Part shown: piece after piece, positions 18,610 to 27,626 of the stretch
Layout of the letters: each line of letters begins with the position of its first letter
How positions within the stretch are numbered: the stretch's first letter is position 1
Assembly: GCF_019711195.1 (NCBI RefSeq)
Contig: NZ_CP081299.1
Location: 2,790,001-2,854,000, forward strand
Direction of reading: 5' to 3'
From: Dyadobacter sp. NIV53
GTDB taxonomy: Bacteria > Bacteroidota > Bacteroidia > Cytophagales > Spirosomataceae
DNA: 64,000 nucleotides
Translations under genes and position numbers: made by a program
The notes under the pieces: generated by a model
Seen by the model: the letters and a program-made list of their open reading frames with translations, nothing else
The model's database searches: none
What the model was told of the DNA's origin: nothing

Positions 18610-19443
18610 ATGCAAACAAAGCGTACGATATTCACAGTAATAATTGTCTTCTTTTCAGTTCTTACAACACACGCACAGCATTCACTTACACGGATCTGGT
18701 CAACAGAAGCAACTCTTCCAATACCTGAGTCGGTATTATACAACGCTCAGGATAAACTTTTATATGTAGCCCAGATTGACGGGAAATCAGGCGAAAAAGA
18801 CGGTAAAGGTGGTATCGCGAAAGTAGGACTGGATGGAAAAATTATTGCTCAGGATTGGATTACCGGCCTTAATGCTCCCAAAGGAATGGGAAAAATTGGT
18901 AATAAACTCTATGTGGCTGATGTTACCGATATCGTAGAGATTGATTCAAAAACTGGAAAAATCCTTAAAAAATACGAAGTGGAAGGAGCGAAATTTCTGA
19001 ATGATTTGACGATAGATGCAAAGGGGAATATTTATGTTTCTGACTCTGATACAAAAAAAGTACATTTATTGAGCGATGGCAAGGTTTCAACGTACTTTGA
19101 AGATCTAACCCGTCCTAATGGATTGCTTTCTGTCGGCTCAGATCTCCTGATTGCAGATAATGGCGCATTAAAACGGCTTAGCGGAGATAAAAAAATAACA
19201 ACCATTGCAGAAGGCATGGATAAAAGTACCGACGGAATTGAACAGGTGAAACCGGGAGAATATATTGTGTCGTGTTGGGCCGGAATGGTCTTTTATGTAA
19301 AGGAGGACGGAACTACTGAGAAGTTGCTGGATACCAGCGCTGACCAAGTTAATTCAGCTGATATTGGCTATGACAGCATCAAAAAAATTGTATATGTCCC
19401 AACTTTTATGAAAAATAGTGTTGTGGCATATCAGTTAAAATAA
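18610..19443 (+). CDS. Exported SMP-30/gluconolactonase-like beta-propeller protein
   Basis: 277 aa. A signal peptide (TIFTVIIVFFSVLTTHAQ) is followed by repeated short strands of propeller type: ESVLYNAQDKLLYVAQ, APKGMGKIGNKLYVADV, FLNDLTIDAKGNIYVSDSD, RPNGLLSVGSDLLIADN and VNSADIGYDSIKKIVYVPTF. The N and D residues in FLNDLT and NSADIGYD match positions used for metal binding in SMP-30 lactonases. The sequence suits a six-bladed propeller acting in the periplasm, possibly on sugar lactones, which would agree with the neighbouring sugar-oxidising genes. Catalytic activity is unproven; it could be a binding propeller only. Separated from the DUF1080 gene by a terminator, so probably transcribed on its own. 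Confidence 0.75.
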   Translation: MQTKRTIFTVIIVFFSVLTTHAQHSLTRIWSTEATLPIPESVLYNAQDKLLYVAQIDGKSGEKDGKGGIAKVGLDGKIIAQDWITGLNAPKGMGKIGNKLYVADVTDIVEIDSKTGKILKKYEVEGAKFLNDLTIDAKGNIYVSDSDTKKVHLLSDGKVSTYFEDLTRPNGLLSVGSDLLIADNGALKRLSGDKKITTIAEGMDKSTDGIEQVKPGEYIVSCWAGMVFYVKEDGTTEKLLDTSADQVNSADIGYDSIKKIVYVPTFMKNSVVAYQLK

Positions 19444-19486
19444 ATTATATTTATAACTAAAATTTAATCAAAAAACAGGCATTTCT

Positions 19487-20014
19487 ATGGACATTTTTGT
19501 TGGGAGTCTTTCCTTTAAGTTGAAGGAAAGCGAGTTGCGTGAGGCTTTTGAAAAATTTGGCGAAGTAAGCTCCGCAAAAATCATTATTGACAAAATTACT
19601 CGTCAAAGCAAGGGGTTTGGGTTTGTAGAAATGCCTGATGAAGAACAGGCTAAACTAGCCATAAAAGAGTTGAACGGAGTTGAAATGTATGGGCGCCCAT
19701 TGGTTGTGAATGAATCACAGAAAAAAGAATCAGCAGGAAGAACAGGAGATAGCAGACCACGGAGTGATGCCCCGAAAAGCCAGGGATTTAGCAGAGAGAA
19801 ACCAAGTGGAGGTTTTGGCGGAGGCGGATATAGTGGCGGCGGCGGATATAGCGGAGGTGGAGGTAACAGCGGAGGCGGGTATGGAAGCGGAGGTTACAGC
19901 AGTGGTAAACCAAAATCTGATTATGACCGCTCCGGCGGACGTGGAGGTGATTTCAAAAAAGGTGGCGGTGGTTCAAAAAGAGGCGATAGCAGGGACAGAG
20001 GGGATGATTGGTGA
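19487..20014 (+). CDS. RNA-binding protein: RRM plus glycine-rich tail
   Basis: 175 aa. Residues 1-78 form one RNA recognition motif with RNP2 IFVGSLSF and RNP1 SKGFGFVEM. The tail (about 105-175) is Gly/Ser-rich with GGGYSGGGGYSGGGG repeats and a basic RGGD/RGDS end. Such proteins are common in Bacteroidota and cyanobacteria, often induced by cold, and bind single-stranded RNA without strong sequence preference; they are proposed RNA chaperones. It starts 43 nt after the propeller gene. The Gly-rich tail is encoded by a GC-rich repetitive stretch, which may be unstable in length. Confidence 0.93.
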   Translation: MDIFVGSLSFKLKESELREAFEKFGEVSSAKIIIDKITRQSKGFGFVEMPDEEQAKLAIKELNGVEMYGRPLVVNESQKKESAGRTGDSRPRSDAPKSQGFSREKPSGGFGGGGYSGGGGYSGGGGNSGGGYGSGGYSSGKPKSDYDRSGGRGGDFKKGGGGSKRGDSRDRGDDW

Positions 20015-20069
20015 GAAAATCAGCTGCTGTTTATCAGCTTATTAGCAATTAATTCTTAGTTTTTTATAA

Positions 20070-20093
20070 AACAGAAAATGAGGCTGTCTCAAA
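20070..20093 (+). repeat. Left terminal inverted repeat of the IS element
   Basis: Starts AACAGAAAATGAGGCTGTCT; matches the reverse complement of 21824-21847 with two mismatches. Confidence 0.75.
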
Positions 20094-20173
20094 AAGGCAG
20101 TCTTTTTTCATGTTTATTGAGTTGTTTATTTTTCTGAAATTGATTATCTTTAGGTATAAGCAAATCAGGAAAA

Positions 20174-21709
20174 ATGGGACGCCGACAGCCTACTTTCAAA
20201 CCTTATCATCAACATCAGTTGATGCTCTTACCCCCAAGTTTAGATGAGTTGATACCCAAAGATCATGCTTGTCGTGTGGTTAATGATATCGTAAACAGGA
20301 TCAGTTTAGAGCCGTTGAATGCTGCTTATCATACAACAGGCTCATCCAGTTATCATCCCCAGATGCTATTGAAAGTCTTGGTTTACGGCTACGTGAGCAA
20401 CATTTATTCGAGTAGGAAGTTAGAAGCAGCTTGCAAGGAGAGCATCTACTTTATGTACCTGAGCTCGATGAGCTATCCTGATCATAACACAATTAACCGG
20501 TTCCGGGGCGTACGTTTGAAAAATGCACTGCGTGCTGTTTTTGAGCAGGTGGTGGAGCTGCTTGCTCTGGAAGGATTTTTGAGTATTGAAGAAGTGTACA
20601 CAGATGGCACGAAAATCGAGGCTAATGCCAATAAATATACTTTTGTGTGGAAGAAGGCGATTACGACCAATAAGGAAAAGATGAAAAAGCAGCTGGCCCA
20701 TATCTGGGAATATGCTCAGAGTGTTGCTGCCAGTGAAGATAACCTACCAGATCCACCAGACCTGACTACGATCAATAAAGAAAAAGTCCAGCAGACTGTT
20801 GATAAACTCAATCAGGTGCTGGCTGGAAAAGACAATGTAGACAAGAAGATGAAGGCCAAACTGGGGTATGTTACCAAACATTATCCGGTCAATATCGAAC
20901 GTTACGAAAAGCAGGAGGCTATTTTAGGCGAGCGGAATAGTTACAGTAAGACTGATATTGACGCCACATTTATGCGTCTGAAAGAAGATCACATGAAAAA
21001 TGGTCAGCTTAAACCGGCCTACAATGTGCAAATATCAACTTCGAACCAGTTTATTGTCAATTACACGATCCATTCTAATACGACTGATACCAACACACTT
21101 GCAGAGCATCTTCAACAACATGAAAACAGTTTTGGTGCATCACCCAAATGTTTGACTGCCGATGCTGGCTACGGCTCGGAAGAAAATTATACTTTGCTGG
21201 AAGGGAAAAATGTAACTGCTTATGTAAAGTATAGCCTCTTTGATAAGCGTCAAAATCGCGCCTACAATAAAAAGCACCCATTCAGTGCTGATAAGCTTTT
21301 TTACAACGCTGCGGCAGATCATTATATCTGTCCAATGGGCCAGAAGATGCGCTACATTGGTAACAGCAAACGCAAAACAGTCACGGGTTTTGAGCAGACA
21401 GCCAAACTCTACAAGGCTATCAATTGTCAGGGATGTCCACTAAACGGTGTCTGTCACAAGTCGAAAAGTGAAAGGATTATTCAGGTCAATGTGAATTTGG
21501 AACGACAGAAAAAGAAAGCAGACGAACTTTTGAAAAGTGAAGAAGGTATTGAAAAACGAAAGAAGCGATGTTTTGATGTAGAACCTGTCTTTGGTAATAT
21601 TAAAAATAACCACGGATTCCGCCGGTTTATGCTTCGTGGTAAGCACAAGGTCGAAATTGAGTGGGGATTGCTTGCAATAGCACAGAATATTAGAAAAAGG
21701 GCTGCATAA
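20174..21709 (+). CDS. IS1182 family transposase (intact DDE type)
   Basis: 511 aa. The N-terminal DUF772 region is seen in residues 20-115 (LDELIPKDHACRVVNDIV, then YHPQMLLKVLVYGYVSNIYSSRKLEAACKES). The probable DDE catalytic triad is D144 (YTDGTKIEANAN), D330 (LTADAGYGSEEN) and E470 (DVEPVFGNIKNNHGFRRF). A Cys-rich segment (CQGCPLNGVCHKS) typical of the family lies before the last domain. The reading frame is complete with no stop or frameshift, in contrast to several host genes here, so the element may still be active. The transposase cuts and joins DNA at the inverted repeats on each side. Confidence 0.95.
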   Translation: MGRRQPTFKPYHQHQLMLLPPSLDELIPKDHACRVVNDIVNRISLEPLNAAYHTTGSSSYHPQMLLKVLVYGYVSNIYSSRKLEAACKESIYFMYLSSMSYPDHNTINRFRGVRLKNALRAVFEQVVELLALEGFLSIEEVYTDGTKIEANANKYTFVWKKAITTNKEKMKKQLAHIWEYAQSVAASEDNLPDPPDLTTINKEKVQQTVDKLNQVLAGKDNVDKKMKAKLGYVTKHYPVNIERYEKQEAILGERNSYSKTDIDATFMRLKEDHMKNGQLKPAYNVQISTSNQFIVNYTIHSNTTDTNTLAEHLQQHENSFGASPKCLTADAGYGSEENYTLLEGKNVTAYVKYSLFDKRQNRAYNKKHPFSADKLFYNAAADHYICPMGQKMRYIGNSKRKTVTGFEQTAKLYKAINCQGCPLNGVCHKSKSERIIQVNVNLERQKKKADELLKSEEGIEKRKKRCFDVEPVFGNIKNNHGFRRFMLRGKHKVEIEWGLLAIAQNIRKRAA

Positions 21710-21802
21710 AGGTCCTATTTTCGTCATATTCTGTTATATAGCCTTGTTAGCTTTAACAATGCTACCAAACCACCAAATCCTAATACAAGAAAATCGAAAC
21801 GA

Positions 21803-21839
21803 ATGAGGGCACCTCAATTTGAATTTGAGACGCCCTCAT
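21803..21839 (+). terminator. Hairpin with T-run at the right end of the IS element
   Basis: ATGAGGGC pairs with GCCCTCAT, with an inner CTCAA/TTGAG helix, then TTTTCTGTT. It probably ends transposase transcription and overlaps the right inverted repeat. Confidence 0.65.
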
Positions 21840-21847
21840 TTTCTGTT
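21824..21847 (-). repeat. Right terminal inverted repeat of the IS element
   Basis: Reverse complement matches 20070-20093 at 22 of 24 positions. Confidence 0.75.
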
Positions 21848-21864
21848 ATATCCTTTATAACTTT

Positions 21865-22233
21865 TTATTTCTTAAAAATAAAATACACAGCCAAGACTAA
21901 AAAGAGAAATCCAATAAAATGATTTATTCTGAAAGTCTCGGTTTTGAAAAACACCAGAGTAAATAAGGTAAAGATGACCAGTGTAATCACTTCCTGGATC
22001 ACTTTGAGCTGAACAAGGGAAAAAGGGTCTCCATTTTCATTAAACCCAATACGATTGGCAGGTACCTGGAAACAGTATTCAAACAATGCAATTCCCCAAC
22101 TGATCAGGATGATGGAAAAAAGGCCAAGTTTACTGAACCAGGCAAGCTCTTTGAATTTTAAATGACCGTACCAGGCCAATGTCATAAAAGCATTGGAAAG
22201 TATCAGGAGGCCGATTGTCCAGGCTGTTTTCAT
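21865..22233 (-). CDS. DUF486 (DMT superfamily) small membrane protein
   Basis: 122 aa with four hydrophobic segments (about 5-20, 33-50, 82-97, 103-120). The wording MTLAWYGHLKF and SWGIALFEYCFQVPANRIG is characteristic of DUF486, a small four-helix family related to the drug/metabolite transporters. Transport function is unproven. Its start overlaps the stop of the nucleoside-type MFS gene by 4 nt, so the two are translated from one message. The IS element lies immediately downstream. Confidence 0.88.
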   Translation of the reverse strand: MKTAWTIGLLILSNAFMTLAWYGHLKFKELAWFSKLGLFSIILISWGIALFEYCFQVPANRIGFNENGDPFSLVQLKVIQEVITLVIFTLFTLVFFKTETFRINHFIGFLFLVLAVYFIFKK

Positions 22234-23420
22234 TCAGTTGCTCTGATTTTATTATCTTTAAAGAAGAATATAAATAATACAAGTACTACCGCAGCAATTC
22301 CCGCAGGTACCATCCAGATACTGGTCCAGTTTTTCACATCGTTTACGGTGTACATATCTGCCACGATTCCGGCCATCCAGGATCCAATTCCCATACCAAT
22401 TCCATAGGTAGCAATCGCGATCAATCCCTGTGCTGAAGAGCGATATTTTTCACCTGCCTTGCTATCCGTATATATCTGTCCGGTTACAAAAAAGAAATCA
22501 TAACAAACACCATGCAATAGAATCGCCAGGTACAAAAGCCATTCGCTCGAAGCATCTCCGTAGCCAAATCCGATAAAACGAACGATCCATGCAATAAGCC
22601 CCACGATCAGCATCCATTTTACACCTAACCGCCTAAAAGCTAATGGAATAAGCAACATAAAAACTACTTCCGAAACCTGCCCCAACGACATTTTATTTTC
22701 TACATTCGTCATGCCCGAATCCGTTAATGAAGGATTGGCCATTGCATAATAAAATGACAATGGGATACAGATCAGCAAAGAAGATATAAAGAAAATCGTG
22801 AATGAGCGGTCTTTGAAAAGCTTAAAGGCATCCAGACCCAATATTTCTGTAAATGAAGTACTGGTATTAGGTTTAGGAGGCGTATTGGGAAGAAAAAAAG
22901 AATAAACCCCTAAAAATGCAGCCGCAACCATTGAAAGTTTGAAGATCATTACGCTGTCACCAAATCCATAATAACCTATAATATTTGATACCACGATCCA
23001 GGCAACTGTGCCCATTACACGAATTGGCGGGAAATCTTTCTCGGTATTTTTCACCTGTTGCATCGCAATGGAGGTAGTGAGTGCCATCGTTGGTGCAAAT
23101 GTGATGCAATAGGCCAGTATTACCCAAAAGAAAGTATCCGCATCAGTAATACCAGTCAGGACATACAACAGAACAGCTCCTGCTAGGCTTAGTACTCCAA
23201 GCACTTTTTGAGCTGCGAAATACCGGTCAGCAATCATGCCAACAAAAAAGGGTGATATTATCATCGCTATTGCAAAGGCAGCGTAAGCACCGCCTACCTG
23301 AGTCCCTGTTGCATGTAACGTTTTAAACATGTACTTGCTCATTTGCCCGTACCAGGATCCCCATATAAAATACAGGAGGAACATCATGGCCATCAATTGA
23401 AAACGTGTCGTATTCTTCAT
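22230..23420 (-). CDS. MFS transporter, nucleoside:H+ symporter (NupG-like)
   Basis: 396 aa, about 12 membrane segments. The start FQLMAMMFLLYFIWGSWYGQMSKYM, the loop SPFFVGMIADRYFAAQKVLG and the later LHGVCYDFFFVTGQIYTDSKAGEKYRSSAQG match the nucleoside permease branch, which imports nucleosides with protons across the inner membrane. The gene overlaps the DUF486 gene by 4 nt and starts after the mutS gene end on the same strand. Substrate by family similarity only. Confidence 0.85.
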   Translation of the reverse strand: MKNTTRFQLMAMMFLLYFIWGSWYGQMSKYMFKTLHATGTQVGGAYAAFAIAMIISPFFVGMIADRYFAAQKVLGVLSLAGAVLLYVLTGITDADTFFWVILAYCITFAPTMALTTSIAMQQVKNTEKDFPPIRVMGTVAWIVVSNIIGYYGFGDSVMIFKLSMVAAAFLGVYSFFLPNTPPKPNTSTSFTEILGLDAFKLFKDRSFTIFFISSLLICIPLSFYYAMANPSLTDSGMTNVENKMSLGQVSEVVFMLLIPLAFRRLGVKWMLIVGLIAWIVRFIGFGYGDASSEWLLYLAILLHGVCYDFFFVTGQIYTDSKAGEKYRSSAQGLIAIATYGIGMGIGSWMAGIVADMYTVNDVKNWTSIWMVPAGIAAVVLVLFIFFFKDNKIRATE

Positions 23421-23487
23421 CTTAGGAGTAGAAATATAAAATTAAAATTTACTGTTAATTCACACAGAGCACTTCTTTAATTACCCA

Positions 23488-26178
23488 TTACTTTTTCTTC
23501 ACTATCTTCTGAAATTCATTCAGTTTCAAAAGTGCTTCTATCGGCGACAACGTATTAACGTCAAGCAAGGACAGTTTTTCTTTTAATTCTTCCAGTCGCG
23601 GATCAGCAGGTTCAAAAATACTCAGCTGAAAATTATTCTTAGGAATCTCTTTTACGCGTTTCTTGTGCGCTTCATTTACATGGTCTTTTTCAAGATGCTG
23701 CATAATTTCACTGGCTCGTAAAACAATAGCCTGCGGCATTCCGGCGATCTGGGCCACATGTATACCAAAACTGTGCGCACTTCCGCCGGGCTTCAATTTA
23801 CGCAGGAATATTACTTTATTATCTACCTCCTTTACGGCAACATTGAAGTTTTTGATGCGTGGAAAATCTTCCGCCAGTTGATTTAACTCATGATAATGCG
23901 TTGCAAATAACGTTTTTGGCTTATAATCAGGCTGACTGTGAAGATATTCTGTTATGGCCCATGCAATGGAAACGCCATCATAGGTGCTCGTTCCGCGGCC
24001 AATTTCATCCATAAGAACCAGGCTCCGGTCACTCAAATTATTCAGGATACTCGCGGTTTCGGTCATTTCAACCATAAATGTACTTTCACCCCGGCTCAGG
24101 TTGTCGCTTGCTCCTACCCTTGTGAAAATCTTATCCACAATCCCGATGGACGCCGCTTTGGCTGGAACATAGCTACCCATCTGAGCCATCAATACAATTA
24201 AAGCAGTCTGCCGTAAAAGTGCAGACTTACCAGCCATATTCGGACCTGTAATGATGATGATCTGCTGCGTAAGATCGTCCAGGTACAAATCATTTGGAAC
24301 ATAACTTTCTCCCAATGGCAGTTGCTGTTCAATTACTGCATGCCGGCCGTCTTTAATATCCAGTTCTTTTCCCTCTGTAATAACCGGTTTAACATAGTTA
24401 TTTTTCCGGGCAATGGTTGCAAAAGAACCCAATGCATCCAAAGTTGAAATTACAATAGCATTTTGCTGTATTGTACCCAGATATTCCGCTGCTGTCAGTA
24501 CCAGTTCATTAAAAATCCGGAATTCAATGGCAGCTATTTTGTCTTCAGCATTCAGTATTTTCTCTTCGTATTCTTTAAGTTCAGGTGTAATATAACGTTC
24601 GGCATTTACCAATGTTTGCTTACGGATCCATTCGGCAGGCACCTTACTTTGCTGTGAATGTGTTACTTCCAGGTAATAACCAAAAACCCTGTTATAAGCA
24701 ATTTTTAGCGACCCTATACCGGTACGCTCTATCTCCCGGTTTTGAAGCTTGATCAGATAATCCTTCCCTTCATATGAAATGGCATGCAGTTCATCCAGCT
24801 CAGGATCAACGCCACTTTTAACCATTCGCCCCTGATTGGAAAGAACCGGAGCGTCGTCTTTTATCTCAGTTTCAATTTTATCAATTAAAAAACTGCATGG
24901 ATTAAGCTGGTCTGCATACTTACCTAAAATAGCATAAGCCGAGCCAGAAGTACTTTTGACTTTACCTGGATTCTCCTTTTTATCTTCTTCCACCAGTTTT
25001 GATAAAAGCTCTTTAATCGGGCCAATTTGTTTCAGGGATTTTTTGAGCTGAACCAGCTCCCGCGGGCTGATCCTTCTCACAGCCACTTTGGAGATCAGAC
25101 GTTCCAGATCGCCTATATGTTTAAGATACTGTGTTACTGCATCATGAAAATCTTCATGGCTCAGGAAATGGTCAACTGTGTTCAGGCGCTCTTCAATAGG
25201 TAATTTTTCCTTCAAAGGAAGCACAACCCATTTACGCAGCAACCTGGCGCCCATAGGCGTAACAGTCTGATCCAGAATCTGAATAAGTGGAACACCACCT
25301 TCCTGCTGTGCGTTTACGAGTTCCAGATTACGAACTGTGAAACGATCCAGCCATACATATTTTTCTTCCTCCAACCGCGTAACACGATTGATGTGGCTAA
25401 CTTCTTTGTGTTCAGTTTCACGCAGATAGTGGAGAATAACACCACCGGCAATGATGCCCATGGGAAGGTTCTCAATACCGAAACCCTTTAAAGTGGTTGT
25501 TTGAAAATGTGAGGTTAACTGCTCGTATCCATAATCATAGCCAAAACACCAGTCTTCCAGTTGAAAAGTATGGTACTTGCCTCCGAAAAGCTGATTAAAT
25601 TCCTGCTTGTGTTTTTTACAGAACAGCACTTCCGCCGGTGAAAAGCCTTGCAGCATTTTGTCTATATAAGCTGCATTACCCTGGGAGGTCATGAATTCGC
25701 CCGTAGAAATATCCAGAAAAGCAACGCCATATAAATCATCAGAACCGACATGAACCGCTGCCAGATAATTATTTCTTCTGACATCCAGTACATTATCATT
25801 CAGTGATACACCAGGCGTAACCAGTTCTGTAACGCCACGTTTTACAATTCCTTTTGCAGTAGCAGGATCTTCCAGCTGATCACAAATAGCTACGCGCTCT
25901 CCTGCACGAACCAGTTTTGGAAGATAATTATCAAGAGAGTGATGTGGAAAGCCCGCCAGTTCTTCGTGCGAACCTCCGTTATTGCGGCGTGTAAGTACAA
26001 TCCCCAGAATTTTAGAAGCGCGTATTGCATCTTCCCCAAATGTCTCATAGAAATCGCCGACTCTGAATAGCAGCAATGCTCCTGGATATTTGGCTTTTAT
26101 CTGATTATATTGTTTGTTAAGCGGGGTTTCCTTACGTTCTTTTATCAAGTAGTTTTTTAAATTAAAGTTACGGTACAA
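23488..26178 (-). CDS. mutS: DNA mismatch repair protein MutS
   Basis: 896 aa. Mismatch-reading motif GDFYETF with Phe43 and Glu45 (FxE), connector and lever domains through ~600, ATPase Walker A GPNMAGKS at 645-652, then MVEMTETASIL, the Walker B region LVLMDEIGRGTSTYDG and FATHYHEL. The full domain order marks it as MutS1, which recognises mismatches and starts repair with MutL. The N-terminus (about 16 residues before KETPLNKQYNQIKAKYPG) is a little long, but no better start is seen. The 2.7-kb frame is intact, so the frameshifts elsewhere in the window cannot be blamed on a broken mutS. Confidence 0.98.
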   Translation of the reverse strand: MYRNFNLKNYLIKERKETPLNKQYNQIKAKYPGALLLFRVGDFYETFGEDAIRASKILGIVLTRRNNGGSHEELAGFPHHSLDNYLPKLVRAGERVAICDQLEDPATAKGIVKRGVTELVTPGVSLNDNVLDVRRNNYLAAVHVGSDDLYGVAFLDISTGEFMTSQGNAAYIDKMLQGFSPAEVLFCKKHKQEFNQLFGGKYHTFQLEDWCFGYDYGYEQLTSHFQTTTLKGFGIENLPMGIIAGGVILHYLRETEHKEVSHINRVTRLEEEKYVWLDRFTVRNLELVNAQQEGGVPLIQILDQTVTPMGARLLRKWVVLPLKEKLPIEERLNTVDHFLSHEDFHDAVTQYLKHIGDLERLISKVAVRRISPRELVQLKKSLKQIGPIKELLSKLVEEDKKENPGKVKSTSGSAYAILGKYADQLNPCSFLIDKIETEIKDDAPVLSNQGRMVKSGVDPELDELHAISYEGKDYLIKLQNREIERTGIGSLKIAYNRVFGYYLEVTHSQQSKVPAEWIRKQTLVNAERYITPELKEYEEKILNAEDKIAAIEFRIFNELVLTAAEYLGTIQQNAIVISTLDALGSFATIARKNNYVKPVITEGKELDIKDGRHAVIEQQLPLGESYVPNDLYLDDLTQQIIIITGPNMAGKSALLRQTALIVLMAQMGSYVPAKAASIGIVDKIFTRVGASDNLSRGESTFMVEMTETASILNNLSDRSLVLMDEIGRGTSTYDGVSIAWAITEYLHSQPDYKPKTLFATHYHELNQLAEDFPRIKNFNVAVKEVDNKVIFLRKLKPGGSAHSFGIHVAQIAGMPQAIVLRASEIMQHLEKDHVNEAHKKRVKEIPKNNFQLSIFEPADPRLEELKEKLSLLDVNTLSPIEALLKLNEFQKIVKKK

Positions 26179-26326
26179 CAGCCATATATTAAAGCCGGCA
26201 TACGGTTTAACAGAATCCTGTCTTCGTCCACTATTGCAAAACCCATTAGCGGGATACTACAAAATTAACCCTTCTATCCGGGTTTGACAAGGCAAAGGAA
26301 TGGTTTAATCCGCCATACCCGCAATA

Positions 26327-26920
26327 TTATTGGTACAAACGCTGAATTTCTTCGCCTTTCATTTCCCAGACAATTCCCTGTTTTTCATTGTTATTGTAGT
26401 CTGCAAGAGAAACACTACCAATTGCCCACCTGACTAATCTCAATGTAGGAAAATCAACAGCGGCTGTCATTTTCCTGACCTGGTGGTTTTTACCTTCATG
26501 CAAAGAAATGGAAACCCAGGAAGTAGGAATATTTTTGCGTACCCGAATAGGCCGGCTTCTTTCAGGAAGCAACGGTTCTGCAATTCGTAAGGCAAGTGCA
26601 GGAAGCGTCAGATATGATTTCCCATTAACAGAAATTTTTACTTCTTTTGATAATGTTATGCATGCTTCTTCTGTAATTTCTCCATCCACCTGCACATAAT
26701 AAGTGCGTTTATGTTTGTTACGCGGTTCGAGAAGTTTAGTTTTCAACAAATTATCATTCGTCAGCAACAATAAACCTTCACTGTCGGCATCTAGCCGTCC
26801 AACCGGATAAACATCTTTTGGAAAATTAAAACCCAGATCAGCTAATGTAGCATGGTCGCCTTCGCGGGTAAACTGGGAAAGTACACCGAATGGCTTGTAA
26901 ATGAGAAAGTAGCGAAACAA
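26327..26920 (-). CDS. Pseudouridine synthase, RluE-like (RsuA family)
   Basis: 197 aa. The catalytic Asp is in GRLDADSEGLLLLT (Asp44), and the C-terminal motif EGKNHQVRKMTAAVDFPTLRLVRWAIG matches the RluE group, which modifies a 23S rRNA uridine in the peptidyl-transferase region. There is no N-terminal S4 domain, as usual for RluE. Stands between mutS and a Uma2 gene on the same strand, 45 nt from the latter. Site specificity is inferred. Confidence 0.9.
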   Translation of the reverse strand: MFRYFLIYKPFGVLSQFTREGDHATLADLGFNFPKDVYPVGRLDADSEGLLLLTNDNLLKTKLLEPRNKHKRTYYVQVDGEITEEACITLSKEVKISVNGKSYLTLPALALRIAEPLLPERSRPIRVRKNIPTSWVSISLHEGKNHQVRKMTAAVDFPTLRLVRWAIGSVSLADYNNNEKQGIVWEMKGEEIQRLYQ

Positions 26921-26965
26921 TTTTTATGTGTTGATAAGAAGTAAACAATTACTGCCTGTAATGTA

Positions 26966-27550
26966 CTATTTTATAACCAATCCTAAATCCAGGACAAAAC
27001 CCGGAAGTACAGATTCGCCGGATAATTTCATATTTAAAGTATCATGAACAACGACTGGCTTGCCACCACTGTAAATGTAAACTTTACTCTCAAAACGATC
27101 AATCAGCCAACCCAGGCGTGTTCCGTTAATTATGTATTCTTCCATCTTATCCTGAAGGTATTTAAGCTCGTCAGATTTTGAGCGAATTTCAGCAACAAAA
27201 TCAGGACAAATTGGCGCAAATATTTCCTGTTGTTCTTTATTAATTGAATCCCATCTCTCTTGTTTTATCCACGAGATATCAGGAGATCTGACAGCCCCAT
27301 TTGACAAAGTAAAACCTGCTGAAGAATCAAACATTTCACCTAAGCAATTTTCTTTATTCCAGATTCCAAATTCCAATGAAATCCGAAAATTAAATCCACC
27401 TGTAAACGATCCAGTTGGAGACATAAGTATAATATTTCCTTTTGAGTCCCTCTCGAACTCTAGTGTGTCATTCATCTGGCAAAACTGAAAGAACTCATCT
27501 TCGCTCATCAGGTCTCCCATTTTTAAAGTTACGGGCATTTCAATATTCAT
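26966..27550 (-). CDS. Uma2 family (DUF820) putative endonuclease
   Basis: 194 aa. Typical Uma2 elements: an N-terminal helix DEFFQFCQMNDTLEFERDSKGNIILMSPTG, the acidic motif VRSPDISWI, FVAEIRSKSDEL with the PD-(D/E)xK-like Asp/Glu and Lys positions, and KMEEYIINGTRLGWLID. The fold is that of restriction-type nucleases, but biological function is unknown; these genes are multiplied in many Bacteroidota and cyanobacteria. A second Uma2 gene of a different subgroup is at 57215. No modification or toxin partner is adjacent. Confidence 0.88.
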   Translation of the reverse strand: MNIEMPVTLKMGDLMSEDEFFQFCQMNDTLEFERDSKGNIILMSPTGSFTGGFNFRISLEFGIWNKENCLGEMFDSSAGFTLSNGAVRSPDISWIKQERWDSINKEQQEIFAPICPDFVAEIRSKSDELKYLQDKMEEYIINGTRLGWLIDRFESKVYIYSGGKPVVVHDTLNMKLSGESVLPGFVLDLGLVIK

Positions 27551-27626
27551 AACTCGTCCTTTTATGTTCCGGCTTTATCAAAATTACAAAAAAGATCCTG
27601 CAATAATTATGGGAATAAATCTGCGA

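Larger units (their letters stand above)
20070..21847 (+). mobile_element. Complete IS1182-family insertion sequence (about 1.78 kb)
   Basis: A single intact transposase gene is bounded by terminal inverted repeats: 20070-20093 (AACAGAAAATGAGGCTGTCT...) and 21824-21847, matching at 22 of 24 positions. Length and gene content suit IS1182-type elements. I see no clear target duplication, so the true ends may be a few bases inside. The right end also contains a hairpin (21803-21839). The element sits in the space between the RRM gene and the DUF486 gene and does not break either. Confidence 0.85.

Noticed and set aside
20080..20110. The sequence before the transposase as a terminator of the RRM gene
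   Set aside because: The arms pair poorly; the sequence is better explained as the left inverted repeat of the IS element.
23488..26178. A mutator background (defective mutS) as the cause of the homopolymer indels
   Set aside because: mutS is full length with all ATPase and mismatch motifs; mutation load would also not spare the large intact genes while breaking essential ones.
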